This document shows positions 1 to 6,514 of a DNA stretch of 7,413 nt, piece after piece. The notes below the pieces were generated by a model that searched no databases, had not been told where the DNA came from, and worked only from the letters and a program-made list of their open reading frames with translations. Each line of letters opens with the position of its first letter. Position 1 is the first letter of the stretch. Both the position numbers and the translations under genes were made by a program. Origin of the DNA: an uncultured Alistipes sp. (GTDB taxonomy: Bacteria; Bacteroidota; Bacteroidia; Bacteroidales; Rikenellaceae); contig UROX01000127.1 of the NCBI GenBank assembly GCA_900549685.1, positions 1 through 7,413 of the forward strand, in the 5' to 3' direction.

Positions 1-306
1 ACCAACAAAACGCAAGTGGCGACGATCTATACGATGAACGTGCCTAAGGAAATGTGTCCCGACCGGGTGCTTGCCAATACGGAACATTTTATCGGCCATG
101 TATTCCGCGAGCCTCGCAGGGTGTGCGCCTACAATACCTATCAGTTCGACGATTATTCCAAATACGAGGCAGAAGTGTTCGACGAGACACAGAAAAGGGA
201 GTATCGCACCGACATCTTCCCGCTCGAACTGAAGGAGGCCTATGATCTGGGCAAAGATATGGCCAGGGCCGTCGAACGTTCAAAAAATACTGAAAAACAT
301 TCATAG
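1..306 (+). CDS. Flavodoxin / NADPH-dependent FMN reductase family protein, C-terminal part (5' end outside window)
   Basis: The reading frame is open from the first base and stops at TAG 304-306, so 101 C-terminal residues are visible and the start lies left of the window. A GTG at 16 is in frame but the coding sequence runs through it, so I do not take it as the start. The tail, with a YTMNVP strand, a cysteine, then YQFDDYSKYEAEVFD and a basic/acidic stretch before FPLELKEAYDLG, resembles the C-terminal end of the flavodoxin-fold family that includes iron-sulfur flavoproteins and NADPH-dependent FMN reductases. Those are cytoplasmic FMN-binding redox proteins. The FMN-binding loop and any Fe-S cysteines would lie in the missing N-terminal part, so cofactor and activity cannot be checked here. 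It converges on the minus-strand operon ending at 397 and no functional link is apparent. Family call is from remembered resemblance only. Confidence 0.6.
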   Translation, partial: TNKTQVATIYTMNVPKEMCPDRVLANTEHFIGHVFREPRRVCAYNTYQFDDYSKYEAEVFDETQKREYRTDIFPLELKEAYDLGKDMARAVERSKNTEKHS

Positions 307-374
307 AATACGGTTCTTCCGCATTCCAGGAATATTTCCGGACTATATGTCCATCGACGGCAGGAGGCGCTTTA

Positions 375-390
375 CCGGACAATCGTCCGG
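375..390. terminator. Small hairpin between convergent genes, possible weak terminator
   Basis: A perfect 6-bp inverted repeat, CCGGAC (375-380) and GTCCGG (385-390), encloses the loop AATC. It sits in the 90-bp gap between the plus-strand flavodoxin-family stop (306) and the minus-strand lipoprotein stop (397), where a shared terminator would be expected. Neither strand has a proper T-run after the stem, so intrinsic termination is only a guess; transcription could end by Rho instead. Confidence 0.3.
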
Positions 391-396
391 CCGATC

Positions 397-1191
397 CTAA
401 AACCGGGGCGATTCCATCACCGCATTTTTCGGCGAAACCAACCGCAGCTGATAGCGACGGTTGAAAACCGACAGGATGCCCTCGATATATCCGCTGCCCG
501 CGGGCAACGTCCGGGCGACGAAATCGGCCTGCCGGGGCACACGGACGATCAGCGTGTCGCCTGCCCGATCGACCAGATGGCGATCGACGTCGCGTTCTCC
601 GTCGCCCCAGCTCGCCGGAGCGGCTCCTTCGACGAACTGCACGCCGTCGAACGCCACGAGCCTCCCGAGATGCGACAGTTCCAATTCGGCGAATGTCAGC
701 ACGACAGGACGCGTATCGACCATCTCTCCGTCGGCTTTGAGGCGCGAAAGCAAGGCCTCGCGGCCGATGAATCCGTTCTCGTAGGCCGGATCGTCCGAAG
801 GGGCGCCCAGCGACACCGCTCCGCCGTATCCGCCCAGCACCAGTCCCCGGCAGGAGAGCCGCACGGGCTGCCCCACGGGGTAAAGTTCGAAAAGGCCCTC
901 GCCGCCGGCCTTGATCTCGATTCCTCCACCCGCATCCTGCACGACCAGCGTCCACGGAAACGTTCCGTAACGGTCGTTGGCCGTGATCGTGCCGTGCACC
1001 TCCCACTCCTGCTCGACCGTAAGCGGGTATCCCCGGTAAAGCGAGCGGAGATAGGCGACCGACACGACGGTCGCATCCGGTCCCGAAGGCTCCCTGTCCG
1101 GAGAACCGCCCGAGGCTTCGGGCAGCGGATCACGGGATGTGCAGCTCCATGCCAGAGCCGCCGACAGCAGGCAAAGAATCCGTCTGTACAT
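397..1191 (-). CDS. DUF5689-type lipoprotein, third gene of the receptor operon
   Basis: This encodes a 264-residue predicted lipoprotein. A short basic N-terminus (MYRR) and a hydrophobic segment lead to AWSC, with Cys17 as the likely lipidated residue. A flexible Pro/Ser/Gly/Asp-rich linker runs to about residue 40. The body has a small β-rich fold at about residues 43-130 (VSVAYLRSLYRGYPLTV, then EVHGTITANDRYGTF, then LVVQDAGGGIEIK) and a second related half at about 175-260 (GRLVAFDGVQF, DTLIVRV, GYIEGILSVFNRRYQLRL). This is the pattern I associate with DUF5689 domains of Bacteroidota, which resemble OB-fold proteins. The start is fixed by the signal peptide, although it lies 62 nt inside the upstream gene in another frame. 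It aligns with the preceding lipoprotein, so the two are paralogues. The residues after the cysteine (TSRDP) lack a clear acidic surface-export signal, so a periplasm-facing location is possible. The biochemical role is unknown; by context it is an accessory of the receptor. Confidence 0.82.
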   Translation of the reverse strand: MYRRILCLLSAALAWSCTSRDPLPEASGGSPDREPSGPDATVVSVAYLRSLYRGYPLTVEQEWEVHGTITANDRYGTFPWTLVVQDAGGGIEIKAGGEGLFELYPVGQPVRLSCRGLVLGGYGGAVSLGAPSDDPAYENGFIGREALLSRLKADGEMVDTRPVVLTFAELELSHLGRLVAFDGVQFVEGAAPASWGDGERDVDRHLVDRAGDTLIVRVPRQADFVARTLPAGSGYIEGILSVFNRRYQLRLVSPKNAVMESPRF

Positions 1192-1972
1192 CGTTCAAAT
1201 CTCTCATTTTAAGTTGATACACCGTCCTCCCGTTCTGTTGTCCCTGCAACAGAATGCCCGTCAGCGTCACCGACGCGCGGGGCACCGTACAGGCTGCAAA
1301 AGAAGCATAACCGCTGGTAAGCACATAGATCGAGTCGCCCCGGAACGTCCCGAACTTGAGCGAAGCGCTACGGGGAACGCCTCCGGGCGAAAGAGCCGCA
1401 GGAACGGCCCATGTCGTATCGCGCACCGCATCGAGCCTCAGACCGGCGACGCGCACCAGACACCCCGTCTTCCCGTCGGACCATGCTCCGGGCGATACTG
1501 CGGACGGTACGGGCACGATACGCTCCGGCCACCGCGAAACGTGCCGGTCGAGCACCACACGGCTGTCCATATACGCCGGACGGGACAAAGCGGCCGTACC
1601 CAGACCGATCTTCAACACCCCTTCGTCCACGACGGCCAGCAGACCGTCGAGCCGGACGGACACCCGGCTGCCCGGAGGATACGTTCCGTAAAGATCGTAT
1701 CGTCCGGCCATGATTTCCGCCGCCCCGGTGTTGTCCTCGATGAAAAAACTGCGGAAGAAATTACCCGTACTGTCGGAGGTCGTCACATAACCGGAAACAA
1801 CGATCCCCGTACCCTGCGGAACAAACGCGCCTGCCACGCACCGCTGGCGCAGCTGGGCAATCGTCATGCAGGGCAGCGAGACCGTATCGGCTGCCGGCAC
1901 GACGGAATCGAAATCGTCGTAGCCGCATCCGGCCACGACGGCCGCAAACAGAAGAACCGTCAGCTTTCTCAT
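1130..1972 (-). CDS. DUF5689-type lipoprotein, second gene of the receptor operon
   Basis: This is a 280-residue predicted lipoprotein. MRKLTVLLFAAVVAGC is a textbook lipoprotein signal with lipobox VAGC and Cys16 lipidated. The following GYDDFD is acidic and resembles a Bacteroidota surface lipoprotein export signal. A possible first strand region at 35-50 is followed by GIVVSGYVTTSDSTGNFFRS and FFIEDNTGAAEI (about 57-87), then a second half with GCLVRVAGLRLDAV (170-183), DSIYVLT (213-219) and VTLTGILLQGQQNGRTVYQLKM (235-256). This layout matches the next gene and the DUF5689 pattern. The reading frame continues 126 codons further upstream inside the receptor gene, but I chose the ATG at 1972 because it gives the signal peptide and overlaps the receptor stop as ATGA (1969-1972), a classic translational coupling. 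Its last 20 codons overlap the start of the following gene. It is probably an outer-membrane-anchored partner of the receptor; ligand unknown. Confidence 0.85.
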   Translation of the reverse strand: MRKLTVLLFAAVVAGCGYDDFDSVVPAADTVSLPCMTIAQLRQRCVAGAFVPQGTGIVVSGYVTTSDSTGNFFRSFFIEDNTGAAEIMAGRYDLYGTYPPGSRVSVRLDGLLAVVDEGVLKIGLGTAALSRPAYMDSRVVLDRHVSRWPERIVPVPSAVSPGAWSDGKTGCLVRVAGLRLDAVRDTTWAVPAALSPGGVPRSASLKFGTFRGDSIYVLTSGYASFAACTVPRASVTLTGILLQGQQNGRTVYQLKMRDLNDVQTDSLPAVGGSGMELHIP

Positions 1973-4446
1973 CGGAATATGAAATTGACCGTCAGATAAT
2001 AAGTCCGCCCGTAGGCATACAGATACTTCGACGCGAAGGGCGCGATGCTGCGCGTAGTACCCGACCCGCCGAGGCGCAGCCGCATGGGTTCGTATCCGCT
2101 GTACACCGTATCGCGCCGGTCGAGCAGATTCGAGACCGATCCGTTCAGCGACAGGTAGCGGCCGCCCAGATCGAACGTCTTGCTCACGAAGAGTCCCAGA
2201 TCGAAAGCCTCCGGCAGGCGCTCCTGCTCCGCCAGCCGGTGCACCTCTTCGTCCGAGAGCGCATAATCGTACACCCGGCGCATCCTCCGCAGCGGAGCGG
2301 GCGACAGGACGCGGCCGCCCGCACAGGCGACCGAAAGCGAGGCCGTCCACATCTTCCGTCCGCTGTACCGCAATTCCGCCGCCGCGGTCCGGGCCGGCGA
2401 TTCGCCGACGAGAAACCCCTTGAGCATGGCCGGCGCCCGCTCCACGAGACGGTCGTCCCGATCGGAAAAGATCGAGGCCTGCGGATCGCTGCGGTACGTA
2501 TCGTGCGACCAGGCCGCGGCACAGGAAAACCTCAGACGGGGCGCAAGATCGAATTCGGCACCCAGCTCGACGCCCGCATAGGTACGGTCGATCCCCTCGA
2601 GCGCCATCCGGCAGTAGAGCGACGAAAGATCGTCATAGTATCGGTAAATCCGTGTCCCGCCGCTCCTGAGCGTCGCATAGCCGGACAGGGTGAATGTCGC
2701 CCACCGGCCCGAGACGCGGTAGCGCAGCTCGCCTCCGGCGGAGCGTTCGGAGCGGGGTGCCCCGACCGTCGTGCGGCGAGTCTCCGGCGCCAGAAAAACG
2801 TCGTCCGCCTGCGGAGCCTCGCTGCCGCAGAACAGATCCAGAGCCAGCGAACGGCGCGGCGAAAAGCGGCATTCCGCCCCCGCACAGAAACGATAATCGA
2901 CGAAACGCACGTCGGGCGAACGCCCCAGGGAAAGCTCGCCGGGGAAAAGCGCCTTTTCGTAATGTCCCCGGCGACCAAAAACAGTCCGACAGCCCCGCAG
3001 CCCGGCATAACCGCTCCAGCGGCCGTTGCGGCTGCCGGAAGAAAGTGTCGCCCAACCTTCGTAACGCCGGCAGAGAAGATCGTACCGGTATCCGTAGCTA
3101 TCGCCCTCACCCACCCTGCGGCCGGGATAACGGACATCGTTGTCCGCCCGGTCGCCGAACTCCGGATCGTCCGAAAGATAAGGATCGATGTCGATCAGAC
3201 AGGCCGCACCGAGCAGGTCCTCCAACCGGCGGAAACGGTGCGTCTGCTGAAGGCGCCCTCTCGCTCCTCCGCGAAGTTCCGTCCGGGGCGCGATACGGTA
3301 CGAGAAGAGAGCCGCCGCCTGGAAGTGACGGAAACGGTCTACCGAACTGCCCACGATATAGCGGGCCGCACCGGTGGGATCGTTGGTCCGCAGACACTCG
3401 TTCCAGTCGATCTGCGTATACCGGCCGTCGCCCGACCGCCAGGCCTCCCGCACCGCACCGGCGACCGCCGGATCGTCATAAAATCCGGGCATGTAGCGAT
3501 AATAATCGGGATAGGGATTGGACGCGTCGTACCAGTCGGGCGACGTAACGGCCGATTCGCCCCAAAGCCCCGAAACGGAGACCGTCGCCGAAAAATCGCC
3601 GCCGGGATCGAACCGCCACGAGCATACCCCCATCGGCATCCGTTCGGACCTCACACGGGCGGAACGGACCCTGTCCCGCCACATGCCCCATGCCGGATTG
3701 TAGAGTCTGTCGCCCGTCAGCTCGAAAGCCTCGCCGAAGGTCGCGCTGCGCAGTCCCCGCTCGGAGGGTGCTTCGAGAAAAACGACCGACAGCGTATGGT
3801 GCGCGGCGGGACGCAGGGATACCGAACCGAACAGCGTCCAATCGTCGGCGAACACGCCCCGGACATGACGGTCGAACCCCCATCGGCGGGTCAGCGCGCC
3901 CGTCACGGCCCACCGGCCGCCAAACGTACCGCTCGCGAGCGAGAGCCGGAAGCCCTGACGGAATTTCCTGTCGGCGAACATCCACCCGGCACGGCCGCCC
4001 CGCAGCGAGGACATATCGCCGGCCGAATATTCGCGCACCTGCGCCTCCCCGCCCGCGGACGATGCGGAAGGGCTGCCGCCGAAGCGCTCTTCCGAGGCCA
4101 CGGGCGCATACTGAAGCGCCGACAGAACGCTCCAGTACATATTTCCGGAAACTGGATCGGAAAGTTCGATACCGTCGAGCGATGCGCGGTCGGCGGAGAA
4201 ATCGTATCCCCTCCGGCGATAACGGACGAAAGAAAAACGGTAGCGGGACAAGGCCGCAAACGGCGAACCGTAGGCCGACAGAGGGGCCGACAACCATGCC
4301 TCGGCTTCGGTATCGTCCCGCTCACCGCCGGCGGAACGCTCCTCTCCGCGGATTTCCCAGTTGTCGGGAACCGAAGGTCCGTCCTGCGCAGGCGAACGGA
4401 AACATAAGGATATACATATCGCGACGAGCGGAAAAATTCTTTTCAT
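1969..4446 (-). CDS. TonB-dependent outer-membrane receptor, first gene of the operon
   Basis: The product has 825 residues. A signal peptide (MKRIFPLVAICISLCFRSPAQ, cleavage near residue 21) fixes the start at 4446; the frame is open 63 codons further upstream but that extension looks noncoding. After a short acidic stretch (about 34-49) comes a plug-like segment: YGSPFAALSRYRFSFVRYRR, then RGYDFSADRASLDGIELSDP and NMYWSVLSAL (about 58-111). This corresponds to the RxRGYD...NG(I/V)xxND...WS plug signature of Bacteroidota TonB-dependent receptors. The rest is a long β-barrel with alternating aromatic strands, large loops (Tyr/Asp-rich near DWYDASNPYPDYYRYMPGFY) and a typical barrel end, YLTVNFIFR. 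There is no N-terminal carboxypeptidase-like domain of the SusC type and no SusD-like neighbour. It would import a ligand with TonB/ExbBD energy, but the substrate cannot be read from sequence. Eleven cysteines in the mature part are unusual for an outer-membrane barrel. Two lipoprotein genes follow in overlapping frames. Confidence 0.88.
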   Translation of the reverse strand: MKRIFPLVAICISLCFRSPAQDGPSVPDNWEIRGEERSAGGERDDTEAEAWLSAPLSAYGSPFAALSRYRFSFVRYRRRGYDFSADRASLDGIELSDPVSGNMYWSVLSALQYAPVASEERFGGSPSASSAGGEAQVREYSAGDMSSLRGGRAGWMFADRKFRQGFRLSLASGTFGGRWAVTGALTRRWGFDRHVRGVFADDWTLFGSVSLRPAAHHTLSVVFLEAPSERGLRSATFGEAFELTGDRLYNPAWGMWRDRVRSARVRSERMPMGVCSWRFDPGGDFSATVSVSGLWGESAVTSPDWYDASNPYPDYYRYMPGFYDDPAVAGAVREAWRSGDGRYTQIDWNECLRTNDPTGAARYIVGSSVDRFRHFQAAALFSYRIAPRTELRGGARGRLQQTHRFRRLEDLLGAACLIDIDPYLSDDPEFGDRADNDVRYPGRRVGEGDSYGYRYDLLCRRYEGWATLSSGSRNGRWSGYAGLRGCRTVFGRRGHYEKALFPGELSLGRSPDVRFVDYRFCAGAECRFSPRRSLALDLFCGSEAPQADDVFLAPETRRTTVGAPRSERSAGGELRYRVSGRWATFTLSGYATLRSGGTRIYRYYDDLSSLYCRMALEGIDRTYAGVELGAEFDLAPRLRFSCAAAWSHDTYRSDPQASIFSDRDDRLVERAPAMLKGFLVGESPARTAAAELRYSGRKMWTASLSVACAGGRVLSPAPLRRMRRVYDYALSDEEVHRLAEQERLPEAFDLGLFVSKTFDLGGRYLSLNGSVSNLLDRRDTVYSGYEPMRLRLGGSGTTRSIAPFASKYLYAYGRTYYLTVNFIFR

Positions 4447-4476
4447 CTCGCACCATTGGGATTTGTGTGATAAGGA

Positions 4477-4488
4477 GGTCCCGGGACC
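4477..4488. promoter_or_regulatory. 12-bp perfect palindrome just upstream of the receptor start
   Basis: GGTCCCGGGACC is a perfect palindrome whose near end lies 31 bp before the receptor ATG, inside the mRNA leader. Flanking GGAG and CTCC (4474-4477 and 4490-4493) can extend the pairing in an alternative bulged register. It could be a repressor operator or an RNA hairpin close to the ribosome binding region. In GC-rich DNA a palindrome of this length can also arise by chance. Confidence 0.3.
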
Positions 4489-4582
4489 GCTCCGTCCGCC
4501 AGAAAATGCCGCTCCGTTCCGAAGACGGCGAAAGATACAGATGTTGGATATAATAGATATGAATCTTACGGACGGAACACGC

Positions 4583-4601
4583 TTCCCCGCTTTTCGGGGA
4601 A
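4583..4601 (-). promoter_or_regulatory. Hairpin in the 5' leader of the receptor operon
   Basis: TTCCCCG (4583-4589) pairs perfectly with CGGGGAA (4595-4601) around a 5-nt loop. It falls about 25-45 nt after the predicted minus-strand transcription start, in a leader of about 180 nt. No T-run follows on the minus strand, so it is not an intrinsic terminator. It may stabilise the 5' end of the mRNA or be part of a regulatory leader; its role is unknown. Confidence 0.35.
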
Positions 4602-4632
4602 AGAGTCTCGTTCCGCGGCTTCCTCGCGATAA

Positions 4633-4662
4633 CAAATCTAATGAAAAATTTTTGATTCACAA
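4633..4662 (-). promoter_or_regulatory. Bacteroidota-type promoter for the receptor/lipoprotein operon
   Basis: On the minus strand TTG (complement of 4660-4662), 19 nt, then TAGATTTG (complement of 4633-4640) matches the Bacteroidota primary sigma factor promoter (-33 TTTG/TTG, about 19-21 bp, -7 TAnnTTTG). Transcription would begin near 4626-4628, giving a leader of about 180 nt before the receptor ATG at 4446. The spacer is A/T-rich (a run of A then T) in an otherwise GC-rich region, which supports a real promoter. Confidence 0.75.
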
Positions 4663-4677
4663 CCCGTTCCGGCCGAA

Positions 4678-4708
4678 TTGTTTTTCCGACGAATTTCGTT
4701 TACATTTG
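4678..4708 (+). promoter_or_regulatory. Bacteroidota-type promoter for the BACON-like lipoprotein gene
   Basis: TTG (4678-4680), a 20-bp spacer with T-rich stretches, then TACATTTG (4701-4708) fits the Bacteroidota promoter consensus. The start would be near 4713-4716, leaving a leader of about 290 nt to the ATG at 5008. Its -33 element lies only 15 bp from that of the opposing promoter, so one regulator bound between them could affect both. Confidence 0.75.
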
Positions 4709-4714
4709 CGAGGT

Positions 4715-5007
4715 GCGGCGATATGCTTCCGTATATCCGCGCCCCGGCCATACAGGGGCGTTCTCCGGACCGTAGCTACGGACTTCCGCGAGAGCGGAAC
4801 CGGCGGCTGGACGGATACACAGTCGCGGGGGGGAGCAAAGGGCGGACCGGAAAATCCGACACCGGCCCACCCGTATCGTAAACATACGCCCGACTACCGG
4901 AAAGCCGTCTGCATGCCGGCAACGGAAAAAACGTCCCGCACTTCGTCGTCCGGCCCGGAACGGCGGCCGCGCCGGACATCGACCGAAACAACGACAACCG
5001 AAACCAT
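4715..5007 (+). promoter_or_regulatory. Long hairpin-rich 5' leader of the BACON-like lipoprotein mRNA
   Basis: About 290 nt separate the predicted start from the ATG. Four compact hairpins follow one another at its 5' end. The first is at 4715-4740 (GCGG/CCGC outer stem, a two-base bulge, then ATATGC/GTATAT with a TTCC loop). The second is at 4741-4759 (GCCCC/GGGGC). The third is at 4770-4781 (palindrome CCGTAGCTACGG). The fourth is at 4784-4799 (TTCCGC/GCGGAA closed by a GAGA tetraloop of GNRA type). A weaker one, CGTAT/ATACG, lies at 4872-4888. The last 30 nt before the ATG are A/C-rich and unstructured, as usual for Bacteroidota start regions. I do not recognise any known riboswitch core. 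It may be a cis-regulatory leader, an RNA stabiliser, or simply GC-rich sequence that folds. Confidence 0.4.
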
Positions 5008-6459
5008 ATGAAAAAATTACTCATTCTGACCTTTTTCGCCTTCATGCTGGCCGCATGCGGCAAAGACGACGAGCAACCGACGGGTATGCTGAGTGTCACC
5101 CCCGAACGGATAGAATTCACCGCCGTGCCCGATGCGGCGAAAACCATCGGAGTACGGGCCGAAAACATCCGCTGGAGAGCCTCTGCGGCCGCAGAATGGC
5201 TGACGCTCGAAAATGTCGAGGGCACTTCCGACGGCATTGTCCGGGTAACGGCCCAGCCCAACCGGAACACCGAGCCGAGAGAGGCCGAGATCGTCGTTTC
5301 GGGCGAGGGTGTACGTCCGGTGACGGTGAGCGTTTTTCAGGCCGCCCTTTCGCTCGCCCTGAGCGTCGATACGGGGCGGCTCGTCCTTCCGGCCCGGGAA
5401 ATATCCGAACAGACGATACACGTCAGCGCGCAAAACGTGCGGTGGGAAGCCCGCACGGAAACCGAATGGATCACACTGAAAGACAACGAGGGCGACGGTG
5501 ACGGCAGCTTCACCGTCCATACGGGTTACAACACGACGGGCCTGGAGCGAACCGGCAAGATCGTCGTCGCCGGCGAGGGCGTGGAAGATGTCGAAATCGT
5601 CGTGGAACAGCAGGGCGAGGCGGCCGTGATATGGGACCGTTCGTCGCTCTCGCGCATGAACCTGTGGGGAGCGGTCAAAGGCGTATCGTTCTTCGGCATG
5701 TACGTCAATAACTCCATCGTATCGTTGAGCGACCTCAAATTCGACGAAGCGGGAATGCTGACGGCTTTCCGCCGCGAAAACGCCCAGGGCGCCACACTGA
5801 ACTACACACTCGGCTACGACGACCAGCACCGCCTCACGGACCTCGTTTGCGGCGACAACAGCCTGCACATCGGGTACGGCACGCACGGGCAGTACATCAG
5901 CACGGACAACCTGTTCAACAACATCGGGCTGCTGTTCAACGCGGACTACAACATCTGGCTGCCGCGTTTCATCAAAGACCTCGAAACGATCGACGTAACG
6001 ACAACGAACCGCTCTGGCGCGACCGTCACGGACCGGTTCGTCGTCCGAACGACGCAGAGCGAAGGCTCGATCTTCTGGGACGACGACGAGATAGAGACCT
6101 TCACGCTCGAAAACGGATTCACCGCCACGAACCGCTTCGACTACTGGGGCACGATAGACGGCACGTTCACGGTCAATCCGCACAACGGCAACCTGCTGCA
6201 ACACATTCAATCCATCGAGGGACAACGCATTCTGAATATCTTTTACAACGACGACTTCATCGATACGGTCGCCGAAGTCTACGGCGAGCCTTCCTCGCTG
6301 ATGACCTACAACGACAACCTCGATGTCGCTTCGGTCACCGACGCAGACAACGGACGGACCTCACGGATGAACTACACGTACGACGAGCGGAACAACTGGG
6401 TGAAAATGGACATTTCCGGCTATGCCGGCAATACGATCGTCCGGACGATCACCTATTGA
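5008..6459 (+). CDS. Surface lipoprotein with two BACON-like domains and a YD-like C-terminal domain
   Basis: The product has 483 residues. MKKLLILTFFAFMLAAC is a clear lipoprotein signal (lipobox LAAC, Cys17), followed by GKDDEQ, which fits the K(D/E)2-type export signal that sends Bacteroidota lipoproteins to the cell surface. Two tandem repeats follow. Repeat 1 is about 28-112 (LSVTPERIEFTAV, IRWRASAAAEWLTL, VTVSVFQ). Repeat 2 is about 117-203 (LSVDTGRLVLPA, VRWEARTETEWITL, VEIVVEQQG). The W-x-A...EW(L/I)TL and closing V.V.Q pattern is that of BACON domains, β-sandwich modules often found in Bacteroidota surface proteins and sometimes linked to glycan or mucin binding. The C-terminal 275 residues are of unknown function, with short strands such as LGYDDQHRLTDLV and YTYDERNNWVKMDI that resemble YD/RHS or DUF4595-like repeats. 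No catalytic motif is visible. It is a single gene with its own promoter and terminator, divergent from the receptor operon, and may bind a surface ligand. Confidence 0.85.
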   Translation: MKKLLILTFFAFMLAACGKDDEQPTGMLSVTPERIEFTAVPDAAKTIGVRAENIRWRASAAAEWLTLENVEGTSDGIVRVTAQPNRNTEPREAEIVVSGEGVRPVTVSVFQAALSLALSVDTGRLVLPAREISEQTIHVSAQNVRWEARTETEWITLKDNEGDGDGSFTVHTGYNTTGLERTGKIVVAGEGVEDVEIVVEQQGEAAVIWDRSSLSRMNLWGAVKGVSFFGMYVNNSIVSLSDLKFDEAGMLTAFRRENAQGATLNYTLGYDDQHRLTDLVCGDNSLHIGYGTHGQYISTDNLFNNIGLLFNADYNIWLPRFIKDLETIDVTTTNRSGATVTDRFVVRTTQSEGSIFWDDDEIETFTLENGFTATNRFDYWGTIDGTFTVNPHNGNLLQHIQSIEGQRILNIFYNDDFIDTVAEVYGEPSSLMTYNDNLDVASVTDADNGRTSRMNYTYDERNNWVKMDISGYAGNTIVRTITY

Positions 6460-6486
6460 TTTCCGGTCCGCCTCGCATACCTTCTG

Positions 6487-6514
6487 AAAATCCCGGTTTC
6501 GACCGGGATTTTTT
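6487..6514 (+). terminator. Intrinsic terminator of the BACON-like lipoprotein gene
   Basis: An uninterrupted 11-bp stem, AAAATCCCGGT (6487-6497) with ACCGGGATTTT (6502-6512), is closed by a TTCG tetraloop and followed by more T, giving six T in a row at 6509-6514. It starts 28 nt after the stop codon at 6459. This is a textbook Rho-independent terminator. Confidence 0.93.

Noticed and set aside
89..1006. 305-codon open frame on the minus strand
   Set aside because: Out-of-frame shadow of the second DUF5689-type lipoprotein gene. It runs on into the antisense of the flavodoxin-family gene.
2239..4407. 722-codon open frame on the plus strand
   Set aside because: It lies antisense to the receptor gene. 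Its Arg/Pro/Gly-rich product has no signal or domain, while the minus strand gives a full signal peptide, plug and barrel.
1969..4446. SusC/RagA-type glycan receptor with a SusD partner
   Set aside because: There is no N-terminal carboxypeptidase-like domain, the protein is shorter than typical SusC proteins, and the neighbouring lipoproteins are β-rich DUF5689-type rather than SusD-like.
4723..4881. 52-codon upstream ORF in the leader of the BACON-like lipoprotein gene
   Set aside because: It begins only about 8 nt after the predicted transcription start, lies within hairpins and has a random-looking composition. I see no attenuator-like codon run.
4715..5007. Known riboswitch (cobalamin, TPP, SAM) in the leader
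   Set aside because: I could not find conserved core sequences of these classes, for example a cobalamin-box-like GCCACTG or a TPP-like CTGAGA.
5017..6225. 402-codon open frame on the minus strand
   Set aside because: Antisense shadow of the BACON-like lipoprotein gene; Arg/Val/Asp-rich with no recognisable domain.
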